A stretch of DNA of 64,000 bases from NCBI GenBank assembly GCA_016938875.1, contig JAFGTV010000029.1, positions 81,301 to 145,300 of the forward strand. The letters are read 5' to 3'. The notes beneath the pieces were generated by a model. That model did no database searches. It was not told the origin of the DNA and saw nothing but the letters and a program-made list of their open reading frames with translations. Made by a program: the position numbers and the translations under genes. Positions 55,762 through 64,000 of this stretch are shown here, piece by piece (positions within the stretch are counted from its first letter, which is position 1; each line of letters opens with the position of its first letter). The DNA is from Paracoccaceae bacterium (GTDB lineage: Bacteria; Pseudomonadota; Alphaproteobacteria; Rhodobacterales; Rhodobacteraceae).

Positions 55762-56576
55762 GACACCTGTTCCTCATCGGCGCGCTGGCCGCGCTTGTCA
55801 CCGGGAACGCCGCTGGGGCCGATCAGATCGACCCGGCGGCGCTCGTCTCCTTGCCCCCTGCGGATGTGGTGATCCTGGGAGAGGTGCACGACAACCCCGC
55901 CCATCATGCCAACCAGGCCACCGCCGTGGCGGCCCTGGGCCCCGCTGCGCTGGTCTTTGAGATGCTGACGCCCGACCAGGCCGCCCGCGTGACCCCCGAT
56001 CTGCGCGCCGATGCCAAAGGCCTGGCCGAGGCGTTTGAGTGGGAGGCCTCGGGCTGGCCCGATTTCGCGATGTATTACCCGATCTTTGCCGCCGCCCCCG
56101 AGGCCGCGATCCTGGGCGCCGCCCTGCCGCGGGACGCCGTGCGCCGCGCCGTGACCGATGGCGCCGCGGCAGTCTTTGGGCCGGACGCGGCGGATTATGG
56201 CCTGGCCGATCCGCTGCCTGACGATCAGCAGGCCCAGCGCGAGGCGGGCCAGATGGCGGCCCATTGCAATGCGTTGCCCGAAACCCTGTTGGGCGGCATG
56301 GTCGAGGCGCAGCGCCTGCGCGATGCGGCCTTGGCCCGCGCGGTGGTCCAGGCGCTGGATGACACCGGCGGTCCGGTCGCGGTCATCACCGGCAACGGCC
56401 ATGCGCGCATCGACTGGGGGCTGGCCCATGCGCTGACGCGTGCTGCGCCCGATGTGACGCTTCTCTCGCTCGGTCAACTGGAAAGCGTCCCCGAGGGGGC
56501 GCCGCCCTATGATCTGTGGCTGGTCACCGATCCTGCCCCGCGAGAGGATCCTTGTGCGGGCTTTGCGGTGGACTGA
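55758..56576 (+). CDS. ChaN-family haem-binding-like protein
   Basis: A 272-residue protein with a signal peptide (LFLIGALAALVTGNAAGA). VILGEVHDNPAHHANQ and VITGNGHARIDWGL are the hallmark ChaN (TIKI/EreA-like fold) motifs with conserved His and Glu. ChaN binds haem in Campylobacter; here function is by similarity. No lipobox Cys is seen. Its GTG start (55758) overlaps the rpoH stop (GTGA), so it is co-expressed with rpoH. Confidence 0.85.
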   Translation: MRHLFLIGALAALVTGNAAGADQIDPAALVSLPPADVVILGEVHDNPAHHANQATAVAALGPAALVFEMLTPDQAARVTPDLRADAKGLAEAFEWEASGWPDFAMYYPIFAAAPEAAILGAALPRDAVRRAVTDGAAAVFGPDAADYGLADPLPDDQQAQREAGQMAAHCNALPETLLGGMVEAQRLRDAALARAVVQALDDTGGPVAVITGNGHARIDWGLAHALTRAAPDVTLLSLGQLESVPEGAPPYDLWLVTDPAPREDPCAGFAVD

Positions 56577-56637
56577 GCTTGTCTCGCGCCGGTGCGCGGC
56601 CTAGACAGAAACTCGGCTTTCAACAGCGGGCGGGCCC

Positions 56638-57834
56638 ATGTTCACAGGAAAACGCATCCTTCTGATCGTGTCGGGCGGGATCGCCGCCTATAAGACGCTG
56701 GACCTGATCCGCCGCCTGCGCGAGCGCGGGGCGGCGGTGACCCCGGTGCTGACCCGCGCCGCCCAGGAATTCGTCACCCCCCTGTCGGTGTCGGCACTGG
56801 CCGGAGAAAAGGTTTACCGCGACCTCTTCGATCTGACGGACGAGGCAGAGATGGGCCATATCCAGCTGTCGCGCGCCGCCGATCTGGTGGTGGTGGCACC
56901 GGCCACCGCGAACCTGATGGCCAGGATGGCCGGCGGGCTGGCGGATGACCTGGCCTCGACGCTGCTGCTGGCGACGGATACGCCGGTTCTGATCGCGCCC
57001 TCGATGAACGTGCGGATGTGGGAACACCCCGCGACCCAGCGCAACCTGGACCAGTTGCGCGCCGATGGCATCGCGGTGGTCGGGCCCGATGCGGGCGACA
57101 TGGCCTGCGGCGAATATGGCCCGGGCCGCATGGCCGAGGTGCCCGAGATCCTGACCGCGATCGCGGCCGCACTGGCGGGCGGCCCGCTGGCGGGGCGGCG
57201 CATCGTCGTTACCTCTGGCCCGACGCATGAACCGATCGACCCGGTGCGCTATATCGCCAACCGCTCTTCTGGGGCGCAGGGCACGGCGCTGGCCCGTGCG
57301 CTGGCCGCGTTGGGGGCCGAGGTGGTGTTCGTGACCGGCCCGGCGGATGTGCCCCCGCCCGCAGGCGTCCAGGTGGTCGCGGTGGACACCGCGCGCGAAA
57401 TGCTGGCCGCCGTTCAGGACGCGCTGCCGGCCGATGCGGCGGTTTTCGCCGCTGCGGTGGCCGACTGGCGCGTGGCAAACGCCGCCGCGCAAAAGATCAA
57501 GAAGGACGCCACCGGCGCCCCGCCCGCGCTGAAGTTCGCGCAAAACCCCGACATCCTGGCCACCGTTGCCGGTATGGGGCCGGGCCGCCCCGCACTTGTG
57601 GTGGGTTTTGCCGCCGAAACCGACGAGGTGCTGGCCCATGCCACGGCGAAACGCGCGCGCAAGGGCTGCGACTGGATCGTGGCCAATGATGTGTCGCCCG
57701 CCACCGGCATCATGGGCGGGACCGAGAACGAGGTCACCCTGATCACCGCCGATGGGGCCGAGACCTGGCCGCGCCTGTCCAAGGACGCCGTCGCCACCCG
57801 CCTGGCCGCCCGCATCGCCGAGGCGCTGTCATGA
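56638..57834 (+). CDS. coaBC: Bifunctional CoaBC (phosphopantothenoylcysteine decarboxylase/synthase)
   Basis: A 398-residue enzyme for two CoA synthesis steps. CoaC part: [20 protein letters not shown], catalytic His in [33 protein letters not shown], and catalytic Cys in [13 protein letters not shown]. CoaB part from ~185: [22 protein letters not shown] and [11 protein letters not shown]. The stop overlaps the dut start (ATGA). Confidence 0.97.
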   Translation: MFTGKRILLIVSGGIAAYKTLDLIRRLRERGAAVTPVLTRAAQEFVTPLSVSALAGEKVYRDLFDLTDEAEMGHIQLSRAADLVVVAPATANLMARMAGGLADDLASTLLLATDTPVLIAPSMNVRMWEHPATQRNLDQLRADGIAVVGPDAGDMACGEYGPGRMAEVPEILTAIAAALAGGPLAGRRIVVTSGPTHEPIDPVRYIANRSSGAQGTALARALAALGAEVVFVTGPADVPPPAGVQVVAVDTAREMLAAVQDALPADAAVFAAAVADWRVANAAAQKIKKDATGAPPALKFAQNPDILATVAGMGPGRPALVVGFAAETDEVLAHATAKRARKGCDWIVANDVSPATGIMGGTENEVTLITADGAETWPRLSKDAVATRLAARIAEALS

Positions 57835-58298
57835 TCCCGACCCTGCACATCGTGTGGGAGGATTGGGCCGACCGCGACCTGCCGCTGCCGTCCTATGAAA
57901 CGCCCGGATCGGCGGGGGCGGACATCCGCGCCAACCTGCCGCCCGAGATCCGCGCGGATGGCTTTGTTCTGGCGCCGATGGCGCGCCGCATCGTGCCCAC
58001 CGGGTTTCGCATGGCCTTTCCGCCGGGCTTCGAGGTTCAGATCCGTCCGCGGTCCGGGCTGGCGCTGAAACACGGGATCACCCTGCCCAACACGCCGGGC
58101 ACCATCGACAGCGACTATCGAGGGCCGCTGGGGGTGCTCTTGGTCAACCTGGGCGATGCGCCCTACACCATTCACCACGGCGACCGCATCGCGCAGATGA
58201 TCGTGGCCCCCGTGGTTCAGGCGGGTTTCGCGGTGGTCGACACGCTGGAGGGGACCGCGCGGGGCGAGGGCGGGTTCGGCTCGACCGGGCGGCGCTGA
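57831..58298 (+). CDS. dut: dUTP diphosphatase
   Basis: A 155-residue trimeric dUTPase, which removes dUTP and supplies dUMP. Motifs: [10 protein letters not shown] (1), [12 protein letters not shown] (2), [16 protein letters not shown] (3), [10 protein letters not shown] (4) and the C-terminal GEGGFGSTG (5). The stop overlaps the next ATG by one base. Confidence 0.97.
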   Translation: MIPTLHIVWEDWADRDLPLPSYETPGSAGADIRANLPPEIRADGFVLAPMARRIVPTGFRMAFPPGFEVQIRPRSGLALKHGITLPNTPGTIDSDYRGPLGVLLVNLGDAPYTIHHGDRIAQMIVAPVVQAGFAVVDTLEGTARGEGGFGSTGRR

Positions 58299-59338
58299 TG
58301 GGGCTGATCTTTGGGATTGCGCTGGCGCTTTGGGGTCTTGGCGCGCTGATGAAGGCCTCTTCGCGCGCGCGCTGGGGCATGATAGGCGCGCTTTACGCCG
58401 GGGTTCTGGCGGTGCACCTGTTGCTGCCCGAGGGCAATGCCCTGCGCATGGCGATCGGCGGCACGCGCCAGGGGTGGCTGGCGCTGGGCGTTCTGGTGGC
58501 GCTGATCGTCGGCTATCGGCTGGGTCTGGGCGCGCTGCGCCGCCGCGCGACGCCCGAGATACAGCTTGCCGCGCCCGCCGGGACGTTTCGTCCGGCAGAG
58601 CTGGACCGTTATGCGCGCCACATCGCGCTGCGCGAAATCGGCGGGCCGGGGCAAAAGCGGCTGAAACAGGCCAGCGTCCTGGTGATCGGGGCCGGCGGCC
58701 TGGGTGCGCCGGCGTTGATGTATCTGGGCGCGGCGGGGATCGGCACGTTGGGGGTGATCGACGATGATGTGGTCGAGAATTCCAACCTGCACCGCCAGGT
58801 GATCCATACCGACGCGCGGATCGGCATGCCCAAGGTGTTTTCCGCCAAGGAGTTTTTGGCCGCGCAGAACCCCTTTGTCGATGTGCGCCCCTATCACCGG
58901 CGGCTGGACGAGGCGAGCGCGCGCACGCTGTTCGCCGAGTATGACCTGATCCTGGACGGGTCGGACAATTTTCCGACGCGCTATCTGGCCAACCGGATCG
59001 CGGCAGAGTTGGGCAAGCCGCTGATTTCCGCCGCGATCACCCAGTGGGAGGGGCAGATCAGCCTGTTCGATCCTGCCCACGGTACGCCCTGCTATGAATG
59101 CGTCTTTCCGCGGGCCCCCGCGCCGGACCTGGCCCCCAGCTGTGCCGAGGCGGGCGTTGTTGGGGCGCTGCCCGGTGTGATGGGCGCGATGATGGCGATG
59201 GAGGCGATCAAGGCCATCGCGCAGGCCGGCGAGGGGTTGCGCGGTCGGATGCTGATCCACGATGCCCTTTATGCCGAAACGCGGGTGATCACCCTGACCC
59301 GCCGCGCCGATTGCCCGGTCTGCGGCGCGCGCGGCTGA
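58298..59338 (+). CDS. MoeB/ThiF-family adenylyltransferase with N-terminal membrane segment
   Basis: A 346-residue E1-like protein. Residues 1-85 hold about three hydrophobic segments. From ~100 the E1 fold starts (RYARHIALREIGGPGQKRLKQASVLVIGAGGLGAPALMYLGAAGIGTLGVIDDD, in parts). The Arg finger NLHRQV and adenylation Asp in DGSDNFPTRYLAN are present, with zinc pairs CYEC and CPVC. Such proteins activate MoaD or ThiS by adenylation. No rhodanese domain. The membrane part is unusual for classical MoeB. Confidence 0.88.
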   Translation: MGLIFGIALALWGLGALMKASSRARWGMIGALYAGVLAVHLLLPEGNALRMAIGGTRQGWLALGVLVALIVGYRLGLGALRRRATPEIQLAAPAGTFRPAELDRYARHIALREIGGPGQKRLKQASVLVIGAGGLGAPALMYLGAAGIGTLGVIDDDVVENSNLHRQVIHTDARIGMPKVFSAKEFLAAQNPFVDVRPYHRRLDEASARTLFAEYDLILDGSDNFPTRYLANRIAAELGKPLISAAITQWEGQISLFDPAHGTPCYECVFPRAPAPDLAPSCAEAGVVGALPGVMGAMMAMEAIKAIAQAGEGLRGRMLIHDALYAETRVITLTRRADCPVCGARG

Positions 59339-59355
59339 GGGGCGATGCGCCGCCC

Positions 59356-60237
59356 CTAGGGGGCGCGGCGCGCCGGGTCGAAATGAATGATCACATCGGC
59401 CCCCGGAAACGCGTTCAGGATATCGTGCTTTAGCGCGGCGCCGATGGCATGCGCGTCATAGAGCGATTGCGCCCCGTCCAGTTCGATATGCAGGTTCACG
59501 AAAAGCCGTGCCCCCGCGCGCCGGGTCTTGAGGTCGTGAAAGCCGCGCACGCCTTTGCGCGCGGTGGCCAGTGCCTCGATCCGGGCGATGGTTTCGGGGT
59601 CTGCGGCGCGGTCCATCAATGCGTCCCACGCGCCCTTGCCGATGCCCAGCGCGCCCACCGCCAACATCCCCGCCGCCGCCAGCGCAATCGCAGCGTCCAG
59701 CCGCGCCAGCCCGAATTGCGCCGAGGCCCAAAGCGCCAGGATCGCGCCGAGGTTGGGCAGAAGATCACCCAGGTAATGCAGCGAGTCGGCGCGCACAACC
59801 CGGCTGCCGGTACGCGCGGCGACGCGGCGTTGCCACACCACCAGCGCCAGGGTCAACGCGACCGAGGCCACCATCGCCACGATCCCGCGCCCCTCGGCCG
59901 TCAGGGGCACCGGGTCGGGCGCGATCAGTCGGCCGATGGCCGCCCCGGCGATCACCCCGGCCGAGGCCAGGATGAACACCGCCTGTCCCAGGGCCGCCAG
60001 GTCCTCGGCCGAGGTATGGCCAAAGGCGTGGTCGTCATCGGGCGGGCGCGCGGCGTAAAAGATCGCCGCCAGCGCCCCCAGCGACATCATCAGGTCCAGC
60101 GCGCTGTCGGTCAGCGAGGCCGCGACCGACAGCGACTGGGTTTCCGCCAGCGCCCACAGCTTGAGCCCCACCAGGGCCAGCGCCGTGGCGACCGAGGCGA
60201 TCCCGGCGGATAGGTTCAGGCGGCTGGCGTGGGGCAT
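59356..60237 (-). CDS. Cation diffusion facilitator (CDF) transporter
   Basis: A 293-residue metal/proton antiporter with six helices. The metal site is formed by TDSALDLMMS (helix 2) and DSLHYLGDLL (helix 5); DHAFGHTSAEDLAALGQ lies between helices 2 and 3. The C-terminal cytoplasmic domain (FHDLKTRRAGARLFVNLHIELD) is ferritin-like regulatory. The D-x3-D / H-x3-D site suggests Fe or Zn (FieF-like). ATG 60237 is preferred because AAGGTGA stands upstream; a GTG at 60249 is possible. Confidence 0.9.
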   Translation of the reverse strand: MPHASRLNLSAGIASVATALALVGLKLWALAETQSLSVAASLTDSALDLMMSLGALAAIFYAARPPDDDHAFGHTSAEDLAALGQAVFILASAGVIAGAAIGRLIAPDPVPLTAEGRGIVAMVASVALTLALVVWQRRVAARTGSRVVRADSLHYLGDLLPNLGAILALWASAQFGLARLDAAIALAAAGMLAVGALGIGKGAWDALMDRAADPETIARIEALATARKGVRGFHDLKTRRAGARLFVNLHIELDGAQSLYDAHAIGAALKHDILNAFPGADVIIHFDPARRAP

Positions 60238-60300
60238 CGGGTGGCTCACCTTGGCGCGGGCGTGGCCCCGAATAGCAACTCGGGCGGGGCAGGGACAAGC

Positions 60301-60819
60301 TTAGTCGCGGATTTCGTCCGGGTCGACGCCCCAGAGCGCGGATTTCGGCACCCATCCCGATTGCCGGTCGGCGGTGATCCGGCACCAGTCGGGTTTGCAC
60401 GCGCCCAGCCGGGCAATCACGCCCAGTTCGGCATTGGCCACCACCGGCCCGTCGGCGGCGGGCACCCGGCGCAGCGGCTGCATGTCCTTTTCCACCAGCA
60501 CCATCCGAACGCCGGACAGCAGCGAATAGTGCATCCATCCGCCCGCCCCGTCGCGATCCTGAACCCGGCGCCAGTGGCCATATTCGGCGGTGACCTGCAA
60601 CGGGACACCGCGGCGCGTATAGACCCAGTCGATCCGATGGCTCAGGCTGGGACCGCGGCGCACGTTCCCCTCTGCCGCCTTGAGCGAGACATAGCGCGGC
60701 AGCGGCAGGTTCGTCACCGATCCGCGCTCGGTCGCGGCGGCGGGACCGGTCCATGCCAGCAGCGCCAGGATCATCATAAGGACCGACCGTATCGCCGGTC
60801 CGGCTGTGCGTTTACCCAT
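60301..60819 (-). CDS. Exported SH3-domain protein
   Basis: A 172-residue protein with a signal peptide (VLMMILALLAWTGPAAATE) and two bacterial SH3-like repeats: RYVSLKAAEGNVRRGPSLSHRIDWVYTRRGVPLQV (in parts) and a second around ADGPVVANAELGVIARLGACKPDWCRI. Bacterial SH3 domains often bind peptidoglycan. The two Cys flanking PDW may be a disulfide. It is divergent from the dehydrogenase gene. Confidence 0.85.
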   Translation of the reverse strand: MGKRTAGPAIRSVLMMILALLAWTGPAAATERGSVTNLPLPRYVSLKAAEGNVRRGPSLSHRIDWVYTRRGVPLQVTAEYGHWRRVQDRDGAGGWMHYSLLSGVRMVLVEKDMQPLRRVPAADGPVVANAELGVIARLGACKPDWCRITADRQSGWVPKSALWGVDPDEIRD

Positions 60820-60919
60820 GGCGTTATGTCACCTGCTCTTCGCGGGGTCTTGTGCCGCGCCCCGATCTCGGACAGTTTGCCACTGATGCGACGGGTTGCA
60901 AAGCAGGGGAGGCGCAGGA

Positions 60920-61906
60920 ATGCCCGCTGAACGTCTGAGTGTTGTCGTGACGCGACGGTTGCCTGAGCCGGTCGAGACCCGGATGAAGGAGCTTTTCGAT
61001 GTCGAGCTGAACGAGGCCGACGTCAAGATGAGCCGTCAGCAACTGGTCGACGCGATGCGCCGGGCCGATGTGCTGGTGCCCTGCGTGACCGATACGATCG
61101 ACGCGGCAATGCTGGCCCAGGCCGGTGAAAAGCTGAAGCTGATCGCGAATTACGGCGCCGGGATCGACCACCTGGACATTCAGACCGCCCGTCAGCGCGG
61201 CATCCTGGTGGCCAACACGCCCGGCGTTGTGACCGAGGATACCGCCGACATGACCATGGCGCTGCTGCTGGCGGTGACCCGGCGGATCCCCGAGGGGCTG
61301 GCGGTGATGCAATCGGGCGGCTGGGATGGCTGGGCGCCCACCGCGTTCATGGGCGGGCGCGTCGGCGGGCGGCGTCTGGGCATCCTGGGAATGGGCCGGA
61401 TCGGCCAGGCGGTGGCACGCCGGGCGCGGGCCTTTGGCATGCAGATCCACTATCACAACCGCCGCCGCGTGCGCCCCGAGATCGAGCAAGAGCTGGAGGC
61501 GACCTGGTGGGAAAGCCTGGACCAGATGGTCACCCGCATGGATGTGATCAGCGTGAACTGCCCGCACACCCCCTCGACCTTTCATCTGCTGAACGCGCGG
61601 CGCCTGAAATTGATGAAGCCCGACGCGGTGATCGTGAATACCTCGCGCGGCGAGGTGATCGACGAGAACGCCCTGACCCGGATGCTGCGCGCGGGCGAGA
61701 TCGGCGGGGCGGGCCTGGACGTGTTCGAACATGGCCACGAGATCAACCCGCGCCTGCGCGAGTTGCCCAATGTCGTGCTGTTGCCGCATATGGGGTCCGC
61801 CACCCTCGAGGGGCGGGTCGAGATGGGTGAAAAGGTCATCATCAACGTCAAGACGTTCGCCGACGGCCACCGCCCGCCCGATCTGGTCGTGCCCTCGATG
61901 CTGTAG
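60920..61906 (+). CDS. D-2-hydroxyacid dehydrogenase (glyoxylate/hydroxypyruvate reductase-like)
   Basis: A 328-residue NAD(P)-dependent enzyme. LGILGMGRIGQAVARRARAF is the coenzyme fold; NTSRGEVIDENAL has the catalytic Arg; LPHMGSATLEGR has the catalytic His. Closest in pattern to GyaR-type glyoxylate/glycerate dehydrogenases, a fit with nearby C2/C3 metabolism. ATG 60920 follows GGGGAGG. Confidence 0.9.
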   Translation: MPAERLSVVVTRRLPEPVETRMKELFDVELNEADVKMSRQQLVDAMRRADVLVPCVTDTIDAAMLAQAGEKLKLIANYGAGIDHLDIQTARQRGILVANTPGVVTEDTADMTMALLLAVTRRIPEGLAVMQSGGWDGWAPTAFMGGRVGGRRLGILGMGRIGQAVARRARAFGMQIHYHNRRRVRPEIEQELEATWWESLDQMVTRMDVISVNCPHTPSTFHLLNARRLKLMKPDAVIVNTSRGEVIDENALTRMLRAGEIGGAGLDVFEHGHEINPRLRELPNVVLLPHMGSATLEGRVEMGEKVIINVKTFADGHRPPDLVVPSML

Positions 61907-61920
61907 GGGGTCTTGGCGTG

Positions 61921-61952
61921 GGGACGGCCCGGACATCGCGCCCGCCCGTCCC
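61921..61952 (+). terminator. Inverted repeats after the dehydrogenase gene
   Basis: GGGACGG (61921-61927) can pair with CCGTCCC (61946-61952). An alternative stem, GACATCG (61932-61938) with CGATGTC (61952-61958), overlaps it, so only one can form. It follows the stop by 14 bp, but no T-run is present. Confidence 0.35.
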
Positions 61953-62048
61953 GATGTCGCTTTCCCCTCACCAAGGGTCGGCTGATTCCTGTCGGCTTCT
62001 GGCTAGCCTGTCTTTATGTTGGCAACGCCCAAAGGAAAGAGTCGGCCC

Positions 62049-64000
62049 ATGAAGACCCATGTCAAAGCCCTTGTTGTCGGTGGTGGCGCTGTCGGCACCT
62101 CGATCGCCTATCACCTGGCCAAGGCCGGATGGGACACCATGCTGCTGGAGCGTGACGAGCTGACCAGCGGTAGCACATGGCATGCGGCGGGCCTGTTGCC
62201 CTATTTCAACATGTCCTATGCGACGACGCATATCCATGACTACTCGATCAAGTTCTACAAGACGCTCGAGCAGGAAACCGGCCTGAACCCCGGCTTTTAC
62301 GTGGTGGGCAACCTGCGCATGGCCCAAAGCCAGGCGCGCATGGATGAATACATGCTCTACGCCGCCACCGCCGAGACCTGCGGCGTGCCGTATGAGTGGC
62401 TGACCCCCGCCCAGATCAAGGACCGCTGGCCGCTGGTGCGCACCGAGGATCTGCAAGGCGCGATCTATCACCCCACGGACGGCTATATTAACCCCGCCGA
62501 TGTCACCCAGGCCATGGCCAAGGGCGCGCGCCAGTTCGGTGCGACCATCGAGCGAAAGTGGCAGGTGGACGGCTATGAATGGACCGGGTCGGAATGGCGC
62601 GTCACGGTCACCAAGATGGCCGAAAAGGGCGGCAACCTGGTGCCCACCGACGAACAGGCGGTGATCACCGCTGAACATGTCGTCACCGCCACCGGAAACC
62701 ATGCCCAACGCACCGCGCGGCTCTTGGGGATCAAGAGCCCCGCGATTCCGGTGGAACATCAGTTCATCGTTACCGAACCCGACCCCGCGCTGGTCGCCTG
62801 GCGCAAGGCGGGCAACCCCGAACACCCCGTGCTGCGCGATGCCGACGCCAAGTGGTATGTGCGCGAGGAACGCGGCGGCTGGATCCTGGGCCCCTATGAA
62901 AAGGGGGCGCCCGCGCGGTTCGAATATGGCTGCCCCGACAGCTTTCGCGCCGATCTCTTCCCGCTCGACCTGGAGCGGATCGAAGAGGAATACATGTCGA
63001 TGATCCACCGGATTCCGACCTCGGAAACCGTGGGCTTCAAGGACGATTTCAACGGGCCGATCTGCTATACCCCCGACGGCAACCCGCTGATCGGTCCGGC
63101 GCCGGGGCTGCGCAACATGTGGCTGGCCGAGGGGTTCAGCTTTGGCATCACGGCGGCGGGCGGGGCGGGGCATTACCTGGCCCAACTGATGACCCAGGGC
63201 GAGGCCGAGATCGACATGGCCAGCCTGGACCCGAAACGCTATGGCCCCTGGATGACGACCGAATACGCCGCCCGCAAGAACGAAGAGGCGTATGAGCACG
63301 TCTATATCCTGCACCACCCCGACGAGGAACGTCCGGCGTGCCGCCCGCTGCGCACCGCGCCGTGCTATGACCGGATGGCCGCGCTGGGCGCGCAGTTCGG
63401 ACAGGTTGCGGGGTGGGAGCGGCCCAATTATTTCGCGCCCCAGGGATTTTCCGATCACGACGCGCGGTCGTTCCGGCGCGGCGCGTGGTGGCAATACGCG
63501 ACCCAAGAGGCGCGCGCGATCCGCGAGGGCGCCGGGCTGATCGACGCCACCGCATTCGCCAAGCACGTCATCACGGGGCCGGGCGCGACCGCCTTTCTGG
63601 ATTGGTTCACCTGCAACCGCCTGCCCAAGGTGGGGCGGATCAACCTGACCTATGCGCTGACCTCAGCGGGCACGGTGCGCACCGAATACACCATCGTGCG
63701 CCTGGCCGAAGACAGCTATTACCTGGTCTCCGCCGGGGCCTGGCACGCCTATGACCAGGATTTCCTGCTCAAGGCGGTCGAGGATCGACGGGCCGATTTC
63801 GGCCGGATCGAGGTGACGGACGTGACCACCCAAACCGGGGTCTTTGCGCTGGCCGGGCCGCGCGCGCGCGACATCCTGAACGTGCTGATCCGCGACGCAG
63901 AACCCGAAACCGCCCTGTCGAACAAACGTTTCCCATGGCTTTCGGCCCGCCGGATCGAACTGGGCATGGTGCCCCTTACCGCCCTGCGCGTGGCCTATAC
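62049..64000 (+). CDS. Dimethylglycine/sarcosine dehydrogenase-like FAD-GcvT protein (3' partial)
   Basis: The first 650 residues are present and the gene runs off the window. Residues 1-380 are a DAO-family FAD domain (VVGGGAVGTSIAYHLAKAGWD dinucleotide motif; SGSTWHAAGLLP, the usual region of covalent FAD attachment via His). From about 430, GAGLIDATAFAKHVITGPGATAFLDW begins the GcvT-like tetrahydrofolate domain. This is the architecture of DMGDH/SARDH, which demethylate glycine-betaine breakdown products; the exact substrate is uncertain. GGAAAG precedes the ATG. Confidence 0.85.
   Translation, partial: MKTHVKALVVGGGAVGTSIAYHLAKAGWDTMLLERDELTSGSTWHAAGLLPYFNMSYATTHIHDYSIKFYKTLEQETGLNPGFYVVGNLRMAQSQARMDEYMLYAATAETCGVPYEWLTPAQIKDRWPLVRTEDLQGAIYHPTDGYINPADVTQAMAKGARQFGATIERKWQVDGYEWTGSEWRVTVTKMAEKGGNLVPTDEQAVITAEHVVTATGNHAQRTARLLGIKSPAIPVEHQFIVTEPDPALVAWRKAGNPEHPVLRDADAKWYVREERGGWILGPYEKGAPARFEYGCPDSFRADLFPLDLERIEEEYMSMIHRIPTSETVGFKDDFNGPICYTPDGNPLIGPAPGLRNMWLAEGFSFGITAAGGAGHYLAQLMTQGEAEIDMASLDPKRYGPWMTTEYAARKNEEAYEHVYILHHPDEERPACRPLRTAPCYDRMAALGAQFGQVAGWERPNYFAPQGFSDHDARSFRRGAWWQYATQEARAIREGAGLIDATAFAKHVITGPGATAFLDWFTCNRLPKVGRINLTYALTSAGTVRTEYTIVRLAEDSYYLVSAGAWHAYDQDFLLKAVEDRRADFGRIEVTDVTTQTGVFALAGPRARDILNVLIRDAEPETALSNKRFPWLSARRIELGMVPLTALRVAY

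Overview
The window is a dense, GC-rich chromosomal segment with ATGA/TGATG gene overlaps, an ethylmalonyl-CoA pathway cluster beside the TCA-cycle genes, FnrL-, Irr- and RpoE-type promoter elements, and an RpoHII-like sigma factor. Together these point to an alphaproteobacterium of the order Rhodobacterales (Rhodobacter/Roseobacter group). Gene content is mostly core metabolism. There is no rRNA, CRISPR array, prophage or insertion sequence that I can support.

Layout. 1-3912: the end of an RND efflux pump, then a feoA-feoA-feoB-feoC ferrous iron operon behind a perfect FnrL/FNR box. 3913-5026: an AT-richer stretch with an RpiB-type isomerase gene beside tRNA-Ala(GGC). 5115-6936: a zinc-ribbon protein, a YgjP-like metallopeptidase and a GntR/FCD regulator. 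7083-17800 (minus): the TCA operon mdh-sucC-sucD-DUF805-odhA-odhB-mltR-like-MAPEG-lpd. 18547-24775 (plus): mcl2-nnrU-DUF1737-mch-sdhCDAB. 24786-31203: an APC-like membrane protein, a DUF1989 protein, deoD, and ecm and ccr facing away from each other (ethylmalonyl-CoA pathway). 31243-39870: a helicase, an SDR, a TIGR02186/TauE pair and a BMP-type nucleoside ABC transporter. 40006-43184: rimI-tsaB-nfuA-uspA with an Irr (ICE) box, and a branched-chain aminotransferase. 43490-52063: trpS, a rhomboid-like protein, murJ, glnD, an LpoA-like lipoprotein, rsmI and yraN. 52123-60819: gshB, comM, rpoH, chaN-like, coaBC, dut, a membrane-linked MoeB/ThiF protein, a CDF transporter and an SH3 protein. 60920-64000: a 2-hydroxyacid dehydrogenase and the start of a dimethylglycine dehydrogenase-like enzyme.

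How the parts fit. The strongest regulatory signal is one palindromic word, TTTGTGATCAC, at five intergenic sites: one just upstream of the gntR-family gene (6267), two between mdh and sucC (16786-16820) and two upstream of sdhC (21232-21266). In both double sites the palindrome centres are exactly 21 bp apart. This suggests a GntR-type regulator that controls itself and the TCA-cycle genes. A second shared word, TTGCGCAA, lies upstream of mcl2 and in the ecm/ccr spacer, linking the two ends of the ethylmalonyl-CoA pathway. Other points of interest are an AT-rich MltR-like gene with a HEPN-style RNxxxH motif inside the 2-oxoglutarate dehydrogenase operon, a rhomboid homologue without catalytic residues, three helically phased GGTAA repeats upstream of comM, and a short repeat found three times directly after stop codons. 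All calls rest on reading the sequence; no database search was run.
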